NCBI GenBank assembly: GCA_032622095.1
Contig: CP136064.1
Location: 41,627,912-41,691,911, forward strand
Direction of reading: 5' to 3'
From: Siphonodentalium dalli
Taxonomy: Eukaryota > Mollusca > Scaphopoda > Gadilida > Siphonodentaliidae
DNA: 64,000 nucleotides
The position numbers and the translations under genes were made by a program. Under the pieces are notes generated by a model. It had not been told where the DNA came from and ran no database searches. It saw nothing but the letters and a program-made list of their open reading frames with translations. Positions 1-11,000 of this stretch are shown piece by piece (the stretch's first letter is position 1; the number at the start of each line of letters is the position of its first letter).

Positions 1-2196
1 ATGACAGTGAGTCAGAGTGCTACTAGTATAGATCATTGGATGATTAGAGAGTTACGTGACAGTGAATCAGAGTGCTACTAGTATAGATCATTGGATGAGT
101 GATTAGAGAGTTACATGACAGTGAGTCAGAGTGCTACTAGTATAGATCATTGGATGATTAGAGAGTTACATGACAGTGAGTCAGAGTGATACTAGTATAG
201 ATCATTGGATGATGAATGATTAGAGAGTTACATGACAGTGAGTCAGAGTGCTACTAGTATAGATCATTGGATGATGAATGATTAGAGAGTTACATGACAG
301 TGAGTCAGAGTGCTACTAGTATAGATCATTGGATGATTAGAGAGTTACATGACAGTGAGTCAGAGTGCTACTAGTATAGATCATTGGATGAGTGATTAGA
401 GAGTTACATGACAGTGAGTCAGAGTGCTACTAGTATAGATCATTGGATGATTAGAGAGTTACATGACAGTGAGTCAGAGTGCTACTAGTATAGATCATTG
501 GATGATGAATGATTAGAGAGTTACATGACAGTGAGTCAGAGTGCTACTAATATAGATCATTGGATGAGTGATTAGAGAGTTACATGACAGTGAGTCAGAG
601 TGCTACTAGTATAGATCATTGGATGATTAGAGAGTTACATGACAGTGAGTCAGAGTGCTACTAGTATAGATCATTGGATGATGAATGATTAGAGAGTTAC
701 ATGACAGTGAGTCAGAGTGCTACTAGTATAGATCATTGGATGATGAATGATTAGAGAGTTACATGACAGTGAGTCAGAGTGCTACTAGTATAGATCATTG
801 GATGAGTGATTAGAGAGTTACATGACAGTGAGTCAGAGTGCTACTAGTATAGATCATTGGATGATTAGAGAGTTACATGACAGTGAGTCAGAGTGCTACT
901 AGTATAGATCATTGGATGATGAATGATTAGAGAGTTACATGACAGTGAGTCAGAGTGCTACTAGTATAGATCATTGGATGAATTATTAGAGAGTTACATG
1001 ACAGTGAGTCAGAGTGCTACTAGTATAGATCATTGGATGATTAGAGAGTTACATGACAGTGAGTCAGAGTGCTACTAGTATAGATCATTGGATGAACGAT
1101 TAGAGAGTTACATGACAGTGAGTCAGAGTGCTACTAGTATAGATCATTGGATGAGTGATTAGAGAGTTACATGACAGTGAGTCAGAGTGCTACTAGTATA
1201 GATCATTGGATGATTAGAGAGTTACATGACAGTGAGTCAGAGTGCTACTAGTATAGATCATTGGATGATTAGAGAGTTACATGACAGTGAGTCAGAGTGC
1301 TACTAGTATAGATCATTGGATGATTAGAGAGTTACATGACAGTGAGTCAGAGTGCTACTAGTATAGATCATTGGATGATGAATGATTAGAGAGTTACATG
1401 ACAGTGAGTCAGAGTGCTACTAGTATAGATCATTGGATGATTAGAGAGTTACATGACAGTGAGTCAGAGTGCTACTAGTATAGATCATTGGATGAATGAT
1501 TAGAGAGTTACATGACAGTGAGTCAGAGTGCTACTAGTATAGATCATTGGATGATGAATGATTAGAGAGTTACATGACAGTGAGTCAGAGTGCTACTAGT
1601 ATAGATCATTGGATGAATTATTAGAGAGTTACATGACAGTGAGTCAGAGTGCTACTAGTATAGATCATTGGATGATTAGAGAGTTACATGACAGTGAGTC
1701 AGAGTGCTACTAGTATAGATCATTGGATGAACGATTAGAGAGTTACATGACAGTGAGTCAGAGTGCTACTAGTATAGATCATTGGATGAGTGATTAGAGA
1801 GTTACATGACAGTGAGTCAGAGTGCTACTAGTATAGATCATTGGATGAATGATTAGAGAGTTACATGACAGTGAGTCAGAGTGCTACTAGTATAGATCAT
1901 TGGATGATTAGAGAGTTACATGACAGTGAGTCAGAGTGCTACTAGTATAGATCATTGGATGATTAGAGAGTTACATGACAGTGAGTCAGAGTGCTACTAG
2001 TATAGATCATTGGATGAGTGATTAGAGAGTTACATGACAGTGAGTCCGAGTGCTACTAGTATAGATCATTGGATGAATGATTAGAGAGTTACATGACAGT
2101 GAGTCAGAGTGCTACTAGTATAGATCATTGAATGAATGATTAGAGAGTTACATGACAGTGAGTCAGAGTGTACTAGTATAGATCATTGAATGATTA
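1..2196. repeat. Minisatellite, about 38 units of 55/59/62 bp
   Basis: About 38 head-to-tail copies share a nearly invariant core (ACATGACAGTGAGTCAGAGT, then GCTACTAGTATAGATCATTG). Unit length varies only in the linker after ATCATTG: GATGATTA, GATGAGTGATTA, GATGAATGATTA, GATGAATTATTA, GATGAACGATTA or GATGATGAATGATTA. Stops occur in the repeat, so it is not a coding repeat. The array runs off the left edge and decays at 2130-2196. Confidence 0.97.
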
Positions 2197-2492
2197 GTGT
2201 ATACTTTTATAACTGAAAATCTCAGGAAAATGAAATTGTTGTTGCTACCTGGTCGACCCTGTCCCTCATTTGGAATTGAACTGCAATGGAACGTCTCCTT
2301 TAATTCTTTATTGAGAGATTTATTTTTTATAAACAAGATCCTTGTCTTGGTAACAATTCTCCACCATTTCAATATCAATACAAACCTGCATGTATGTTTA
2401 AATTATCTATGAGAGAACTACCGGGTACTTATTCAGTACATACAATATTGGAGACTGTTGCTTCTCAATTTTGAATACTGTACATAGTGCTG
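2197..2492. other. Unique AT-rich spacer
   Basis: Non-repetitive DNA between two tandem arrays. Short overlapping ORFs occur on both strands but neither resembles a known protein. It probably lies in an intron of the minus-strand BRMS1L-like gene, because that gene's next exon has not been reached. Confidence 0.5.
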
Positions 2493-2494
2493 TA

Positions 2495-3566
2495 CTCTCA
2501 GGTGACTAATAATCATGATGGCCTAATAATAGTGATGTGTGGGGATTAAGCTGAAATTAATAATAGTGATGTGTGGGGATTAAGCTGAAATTAATAATAG
2601 TGATGTGTGGGGATTAAGCTGAAATTAATAATAGTGATGTGTGGGGATTAAGCTGAAATTAATAATAGTGATGTGTGGGGATTAAGCTGAAATTAATAAT
2701 AGTGATGTGTGGGGATTAAGCTGAAATTAATAATAGTGATGTGTGGGGATTAAGCTGAAATTAATAATAGTGATGTGTGGATTAAGCTGAAATTAATAAT
2801 AGTGATGGGTGGGGATTAAGCTGAAATTAATAATAGTGATGTGTGGGGATTAAGCTGAAATTAATAATAGTGATGTGTGGGGATTAAGCTGAAATTAATA
2901 ATAGTGATGTGTGGACTGTGGGGATTAAGCTGAAATTAATAATAGTGATGTGTGGGGATTAAGCTGAAATTAATAATAGTGATGTGTGGACTGTGGGGAT
3001 TAAGCTGAAATTAATAATAGTGATGTGTGGACTGTGGGGATTAAGCTGAAATTAATAATAGTGATGTGTGGACTGTGGGGATTAAGCTGAAATTAATAAT
3101 AGTGATGTGTGGACTGTGGGGATTAAGCTGAAATTAATAATAGTGATGTGTGGACTGTGGGGATTAAGCTGAAATTAATAATAGTGATGTGTGGGGATTA
3201 AGCTGAAATTAATAATAGTGATGTGTGGACTGTGGGGATTAAGCTGAAATTAATAATAGTGATGTGTGGACTGTGGGGATTAAGCTGAAATTAATAATAG
3301 TGATGTGTGGACTGTGGGGATTAAGCTGAAATTAATAATAGTGATGTGTGGACTGTGGGGATTAAGCTGAAATTAATAATAGTGATGTGTGGACTGTGGG
3401 GATTAAGCTGAAATTAATAATAGTGATGTGTGGACTGTGGGGATTAAGCTGAAATTAATAATAGTGATGTCAATTTCACTATGTCTCAATTCCAAATAAT
3501 AGTGATCGTTGGGAATTTTCTCCAAAATTAATAATCGTGCTGACACTATTATTTGGCACCTGAGAG
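2495..3566. mobile_element. TIR element with TA flanks carrying a tandem-array core
   Basis: The ends are inverted copies of CTCTCAGGTG, followed by AATAAT-rich subterminal sequence, and both are flanked by TA (2493-2494 and 3567-3568). The interior is almost wholly the 34/41-bp array. There is no transposase ORF, so it is non-autonomous. A TA target duplication suits Tc1/mariner-like or other TA-targeting superfamilies; the exact class is inference. Confidence 0.75.
2525..3472. repeat. Minisatellite, 25 units of 34 or 41 bp
   Basis: The unit is AATAATAGTGATGTGTGGGG plus ATTAAGCTGAAATT. Long units carry an extra ACTGTGG. The first eleven units lack the insert (unit 8 has a small deletion and unit 9 a T-to-G change). 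Then come one long, one short, five long, one short and six long units, so short forms cluster left and long forms right. Confidence 0.95.
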
Positions 3567-3568
3567 TA

Positions 3569-4308
3569 TGGTACTTTGATTAATCATCAACACCAGCCAC
3601 TGGGGTATGAAAACAACCACCACCCACATTATTTTCATCTCGGGATATCGGCACTTCAATAATATCAATAATACAACATTGAAACCAATCAAACATTCTC
3701 ACGCAAACATTTTATCTGTTTGAATACAATGTCTCTGTTGTGACATTGTGTGTCTTCCAAATACGATACAGGACACTTACAGTAATGCCCTAATTAATCA
3801 ACTGCTGTGGTTAGAGAGTCGATTAATTAGGGCATTACTGTAGTTCTAGGATTGGGCTGGATTAATCACTTGATGTTTTCAGTACTTTATTTAGCCGGGT
3901 GGTCAAAATGTACTTGTCTGGCATGAACCATGCACGTGGGCAGCACGGACGATTACTTACTGTAGTCTATAGCACACAGTAAGGTCCTGTACATGTACTC
4001 TATACATTATCACACATGTTTGGGGATTTCTACCTGACTGTTTTTCCAGTATACTGGAATATTTGCATTGAAATAATCTAGTGAGGGATCCTTTCATTTA
4101 GATGAAAATTAACTATCTATGGCTCATTGATTTCAAATACAAACTTATTAGTAAGTGGAACAGTTCAACTGAAATATTTCTGTCAGGTATTTTCCATTTC
4201 TGAAATATTTCATTGCCACGGAAAATTGTGCACACAATTATAGGAGAGTTCAGCATAGAATAACTCCATTTTGTACAAACAGTTCTGAGTGCGATATACT
4301 TGAGAGCA
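3569..4308. other. Non-coding spacer with a short foldback MITE
   Basis: AT-rich sequence with no convincing exon on either strand. Apart from the hairpin element at 3778-3842 no repeat structure was recognised. Confidence 0.45.
3778..3842. mobile_element. Internally deleted foldback MITE (CAGTAATGCCC family)
   Basis: A TA-flanked hairpin with arms CAGTAATGCCCTAATTAATC and its complement around a CTGTGGTTAGAGAG-type loop. It is the deleted version of the roughly 200-bp palindromes at 33041-33239 and 52360-52570. CAGT termini and TA flanks suggest a mariner-like non-autonomous family. Confidence 0.8.
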
Positions 4309-4860
4309 GATTTGAGATCCAGCCCATGTTACCCATAGCACCGAAATACATGACCACACAAAATCTCAGTGAGATACTGGGATATTGTGCTGATAGTTTT
4401 AAACTAATGCAATATATTAAATTGGGCATATCGCACAACACTACAACACTTACAAGTATTATAATTTAGAGTCCATTATCATATTCTACTACTAGCGGAT
4501 GTATGCATGGGATATTAAAATAAAGAGCGTTTATTGTTACGGTATACTTTTTGATAAGGTACAAAATAAAGGCAATGTCGGGCTGATTTGAGATCCAGCC
4601 CATGTTACCCATAGCACCGAAATACATGACCACACAAAATCTCAGTGAGATACTGGGATATTGTGCTGATAGTTTTAAACTAATGCAATATATTAAATTG
4701 GGCATATCGCACAACACTACAACACTTACAAGTATTATAATTTAGAGTCCATTATCATATTCTACTACTAGCGGATGTATGCATGGGAATATTAAAATAA
4801 AGAGCGATAGTTTTAAACTAATGCGATATTTTAAATTGGGAATGTCGCACACCACTACAT
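4309..4860. repeat. Tandem duplication with a 276-bp period
   Basis: The block starting TTTGAGATCCAGCCCATG at 4311 recurs at 4587, offset by 276 bp and almost identical, including ATGACCACACAAAATCTCAG and the TTAAATTGGGCATATCGCAC stretch. A third, diverged fragment from about 4806 repeats the last part at half that offset. Identical minus-strand ORFs here are artefacts of the duplication. Confidence 0.85.
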
Positions 4861-4960
4861 GGGAATACCGCACAATACTAACGGTAGACAGTCGAGTCAA
4901 TATTTTAACAACAGTGTGTATTCCCAATATTTTTGCGTGCATACACGTAATGTAACTTAC

Positions 4961-5051
4961 TGATCCTTCAGCTCAGTGAACTGTCGTTCCAACTCAGTCA
5001 TGGACATAACACATTCAGCTCTCCTTCTCTCACTTTCTTCTTCATCCAGTT
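4961..5051 (-). CDS. BRMS1L: BRMS1L-like exon 2
   Basis: Bounded on the minus strand by acceptor GTTTTGTAG before 5051 and donor GTAAGT after 4961. It supplies 91 bases encoding ELDEEESERRRAEC and the following LERQF-LKDQ segment, with the first codon completed from exon 1. It ends in phase 2. No other reading of this interval gives a recognisable protein, and both splice sites are near consensus. Confidence 0.85.
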
Positions 5052-8000
5052 CTACAAAACAGAATTTTGTATACATATACCACTAGGTCGTAGTGTATTG
5101 CCACCAGGACTAAAAATATGGTGCCAGACATTTGCAGAATGAGGTCCCCAGAGGAATAATATTGTGATGCTAGCCCACTGTGTGTGGTAGCATCACTAAA
5201 TTCACCCTCTGGGGACCTCATTCTGCATGGCCTCATCTGATATGGGAAACCTAATTTTATTTAATAAATGAAGAAGAAAGTAGCCTAATGTGTACTATTA
5301 TAATTGACGTGTATTTTTGCGTGGCTGAAAACCATTGACAATTATTGGTTGCTACATTGTATATAATCTTCCTTTCCACATATGTCACGGCCTTTGTCTC
5401 TGTGACAATGAACATATGCTTGATCATATAAAAGGGCTGGGAGCTCTCGATGGGATATTTCGTGTAACGCGCACAATACAGAATAACAATGATGTCAGGA
5501 TAGGAGTCAGAAACATGTTATAATATGTTACATATAAACGCACTAGTTTAGTAATAGATAATATAAAATGTTTGACAAGATTAGGCAAACAAAATAACAT
5601 GTGTTTCTAATTTGTTGACCTAAAAACTCCAGGTAGCTAGTTACATGTATGTCGGAATTTTCATTGATGTATACATGCTAACATATTAAAGCGTGTTGGT
5701 TTTATAACATAACTACCGGTATCTGAGCGTCGTTCTTGTAACAGAAATGTAATTTTATAATTTCATATAATTCGGCAGAAATTCAAATTGTAACAAAACA
5801 TGTAAACACGGCGAATTTACAATGGGACTGAAAGTGAAAATGAAAGTAAGATTCTGGAAACCTGAGGTAGCTCTGTGTGATTACACAATGTTACAGAAAA
5901 TAGGTCCCGAATAAATCACTGTTTAATTGTTTTATAATCACAATGACATTTGTTCGCGATTAAAACAACACAAATGTGTTAAATATTGACGTATATTAAC
6001 AGTACATGTATGGATGCATCCATGTATAGCTCCAAATCGTGAAGTACAATATAGAGCATGTGGTCGCCTTTTCTAGGAATTTTTAGCACGCTGTACCTAA
6101 GCTACTTGATGAATTGAAATTACAGGACGACCTCAACCAAATGAGGACGATCTTATTCAAAAATAAACCGAAACTATGGCCAGTTTCTTAATAAACTAAT
6201 GCACGTTATAAGCCAACAAGACAGATAAAAAAAAAATCGCCGTTATATGACAATATATCTGGCCGTCATATCACCAGGCAGACAAACATGCCTGTCAGGT
6301 CGTAATAAACACGTCCCAATGTATCGCTGTTGAAATCCAAGGCACTGTTCCATTTTGTTTACGATGACCTACACTGTGTTCTGTTTCGTTGTCGGTTTTC
6401 TAGACCGCGTTTTGTTGCATTGACGGTTACACAGACTGCATCATATTGCGTTGGCGATCAACCGGGTTGAAAATTACAACCGCATTGGAGTAACATTACG
6501 ACCACGTTGCGTTAACACTAATACAGCATTGATGGTAATTTTTCAATGTGTTCTCACTGCGGTTCCAACGTGGTTGAGAGTGATATGGGAGGCCAAATTC
6601 ACATTTAATAATGAATTGCGCTTAAGCGCAATTGATTTAGCGCAAATACCTGAAGCGCAAATAGGGCATTTACGCTTAAGCGTAATGAATTAATTGCGCT
6701 TAAGTGTAATTGTGACTACTATCTAACCTACCCATAAACTATTGGCATGACCTGGTGTATCACCTAGCAACACAAGAGTAGCACTGGGCTAATTTTACTC
6801 AAACAGTCAACTCAACAGTCAACTGTGTTCAACAATGATAATCCCTAATTACATATTATCAGCATCCCTATACATGTATCCAAGAATTGATGTCTCCTTG
6901 AACCCGGACCTCTAGTAATTTTTTATATGATGTTTTTTAATGTATTTTTGCACAGATTTGGGCCATTACTATGGTCATATACTATAGCATGCATGTGGTG
7001 TCACTGCATGAGGGCTTGCTTACTAGTACCTCATATGGTTTACTTATTGACTTAAATCGGGGGGGGAAAAACCCTATTTTCATATTATCAGCATCCCTGT
7101 CCCAAAAATTTGGTGTCTCATTCCTGGAGCTTTGGTGTCTGAGTCCTCGAGCTCTAGTTTTTTTTTATTAAATTAGCATCTCTTGCACAAATCTATAGTA
7201 TTTCCATGGTCATATAGTGTGAATGTGGTGTCACCGAGGGCTTGCTTCCCTCATATACTCGAAAAGTGAAGAAAATCAAAGTCGCCCCGACTAATACAGA
7301 AAGTAATGCTATTGCGAGTAGCCCCAACTAATATATACCGAAGATAATATAATGCTATCACGAGTCGCTCCAACTAAAACAGAAGTTGATACTATTGCGA
7401 GTCAGCCATTTTGATAATGAAGTTGGGCTAGCTCCCTACCCATCCAAATCAATGAAAACAAGAGGTGATATGTCAATAGGAGTTAAGGTTAAGTTATGGA
7501 TAAACCTATTTATTCACCAGGGGTGTTTAGTTACATATAACCATGAATTGCTCTTAAGCGCAATTAATTATTAAATGTGAATTTGGCCTCCCATAGAGTG
7601 ACACTTATTTTGAGAATATACTGCCATGTATAACCTGGACATTTTCTATGGGAGGCCCTTTTCACATTTATTATTTATTTGCGCTTAAGTGCAAATATTT
7701 GCGCTTAAGCATAATCATTTGCGCTTAAGCGCAAATCATTTACGATTAAGTGCAAATATGTGTTTATCAATTTATTTGCACTTAAGCGCAAATACCTATC
7801 ACTCCCTTACTTCCCTCTGATTGTGAATGATTGAGTCCATCTCATAGTAGTAGCCCCATACAGACTCGAAAGTTGAAGAAAAAACATATTTCCATATGCA
7901 TATCAGCATCTCTGTCCCTGGTGTCCCAAGAATTGGTGCCTCACTCCTAGAGCTCTAGTATATTTTATTAAAGGAACATCTCCTGCATAGATACTAGTAT

Positions 8001-11000
8001 ATACCATTTCCATGGCCATACATAGGGAATTAGGGGTTACTGGGGCTTGCTTCCCTCATATAGTGTACTTATTGACTTGAAATAGGGGGGATATCCCTAA
8101 TTTCATATTATCAGCATCCATGTCCCCAATAATTTGTGTCTCCATCCCAGAGATCTAGTATATTTTATAAAAGAGACATATCCTGCACAGATCTATACCA
8201 TTTCCATGGTCATAAAAGGGATCTTGGGGTTACTAGAGGATTGCTTCCCTCATATGGTGGGCCTCATATATAGACTTTAGTGATGTGATTTAGGCGTGTG
8301 CCATTTAAAATTAATTCAGGGGGAATCAATGCATATATATGATCTATTTGCGCTTAAGCGCAAATGATTTACGCTTGAGTGTAAATATTAGCGCTTAAGC
8401 GCAAATGATAGAGGTTATTTGCGCTTAAGCGCAAATATGTGCGCTTAAGAGTAAATAAATAATAAATGTGAAAAGGGCCTCCCATAATTTTCAATAAAAA
8501 TTGCATCAGTGCCGACATCAAAAGTAAAGAAAGCTGCTGGCTTACCACGGACTATGAGAACATGTTGCCCACAAAATTCTTTGAAGGTACCGGGTAAGTG
8601 CCAAATGTCGGCTGTGACATTAAAGGCAAAGGAAGCTGTGATGAGTCTGATGTTCTGATGAGATTGAGAGAACAGGCTGCCGGTGGCCCATCCCACCCCA
8701 CACCCTTAAATGAACTAGAGGTGTGACTGTCCCAATGGGACTACGGATACCCCCCTGTTTTTAAAATAATAAGATGTTTCACATGTCAGTCAACATTTAG
8801 TTAAAATAATAAAATAACAGTTCCCATTGCAGGTGTACAACCATAACCCTAATCTTAAACCTATTGACCGAAAAATGTAGGAATAAAAGCTTAGACAAAA
8901 TTATGCTTGGGCCAAAAGGAAGAATACCTGAGTTTAGGGTAACATGAAGGAAAAAAACAGAGGCGGGCGGGCGGTACTTCATTTTATTTTATTTTTTCAT
9001 TTTATTTTTCACGGGGGATAGTATTTAAGTATTCGTGCCTTCTAATCGTCTGCCAGTGTCACTCGTATAAAGCTTGGGCAAGTCATTGTCACACTAATCA
9101 ATGTCATGGTAGCTTTAATCAGTTTAATGGTGTTACAGAAGTTCAATGACATGTATACAGCATGATATTAAATAATATTATATATAGAACTAGAAGGTGA
9201 CCCGACTTCGTCCGGGCTTTGACCTTGAATTGACCATTTTGAAGGTCAAGGTCAGTTCGGGGTCACAATTTGACCCGTCGAAAACACTCCCCCGATAAAA
9301 GTATCCGTAGGTATCAAATTTCGTCGAAATCCGTTAATTGTTTAATTTATTTTGAGTTAATTCTGCCTTTTTAATCAAGAGACATGATGGTAGCCGTCCC
9401 GTGATGGTACCCGTCCCTAAAATAGGTACGTTTGTGGGTACCCGTTTCAAGGTGAAGATCACCTCGGGCGGAAAGCCCTAAGTACGTCACACAACACGCT
9501 CATGTCTGGATGCAGTCTTACACGCACACGCCCAGATGTAATAATCACATTACACACATACGCTCTTTATCGACGACACTGCGGATACGAACGCTCTTTA
9601 ACTATCAACGCGATTAAACCCACCGTGCCAATGGCGGTAATTTTTGTGACTGGGGGTGGAGAATGGGTGCTCTGACGTTCTCAGAAGCGATGCGATGCCA
9701 CTTCATCTGGTATTTTACCCTCAGATAGGAAGTTTGGGCTCAATCCGTCCGGCAGTTTTCGAGTTCATCGCGATCAAACACACACACATATCTTCCAAAA
9801 TATATAATAGATAAGTGTCTAGTGTTGGAAATTAAACAGTTTATGTTCACGCTGAAGCTCGAATATTACAGGCCAAATCCTACGAGTGGACATATTACTG
9901 TTCAATTTCCCACACAAGACACTTATGATATTTTGTTTATCCACCGACTCGAATACTAAGAAATTTTGCAAAATATTCAACTCAGAAGGTGAATTTAACA
10001 AGAGTTCCTCCATTGGAAATGGCACATACATGCGGCAAGGCGAACGTGACGTACATAATTATTTTTAATCTGACATTTTATTACTATGTCCTTTTCTGTC
10101 AGTTCAGAATCCGTGTGGTACCGGTTCACGCACGACAACATGTCTGTGCTATAGTTGACAGGCGCCATGTTTCTATTCTGATTCATATGAACGCATTTGT
10201 GAAGTTTAATAGCTAAAACGCAGGATCTATCCGCACACGGAAGTGTTTCCGCCATATTCAATCGGCAAAATATCCGGTTACTTTCGATTTGCTAGTTAAT
10301 ACATATCGCGTGTTTTCTGGTTTCCGCTTTCGAGAAATCGGCGAGGTTTGCCGAACAATGACGAGGGAATACGAATATACTACAACAACAATGGCAGCAC
10401 TTCCGTTTTTCGTGAATTGACGATATTTGCAAGGAAATGGTTTACTTGTTTAAGCTAATTCCGTAGTCGCGAATTCCTAATTACAAAAAAATAAAATGAA
10501 GTCGGAGGAAATTTTTGAAAAACATAAAATGGAATTTGGCGGCAGGTTTTGAGTAGGGGCGGGCGGGTTATCCTAAACACAGGTATTCTTCGTTTTGGCC
10601 TTGTTGCGAAAAAAATTCTAAGTCGAAAAAGGGGAATAACTCCACACAAAAAATGTCGGACAGACATCATAATCGCAGGTGCACAGGTTCCCATGGTACT
10701 AAATATCAGTGCCAAGATTAAAAAACATTGACCGAAAAATGTAGGAATAAAAGCTCGGACAAAATTATGCATGTTGCAAAAAAATTTCTAAGTCGAAATA
10801 GGGGGGATAACTCCACCGAAAAAAGTCTAACAGACGTCATCGCAGGTGCACAGGTTCCCATGGTGGTTGATGTCTGTGCCAAGTTTCACGGAAATTGATA
10901 AAAAAACGACTGAGAAAAACTCCAGACAAATTTGTGTCCACGGACGGACGGACGGACAAGCTGACCCCAGTATACCCTCCCTAACTTCGTTGCGGGGGGG

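Noticed and set aside
1-2196. CRISPR-like array of repeats with variable spacers
   Set aside because: The variable parts are 8-15-bp slippage variants of one sequence with no unique spacers, and the window is eukaryotic.
4250-4942. Duplicated MLCDMPNLIYCISLKLSAQY ORFs as paralogous genes
   Set aside because: They are products of the 276-bp tandem duplication and carry no recognised domain.
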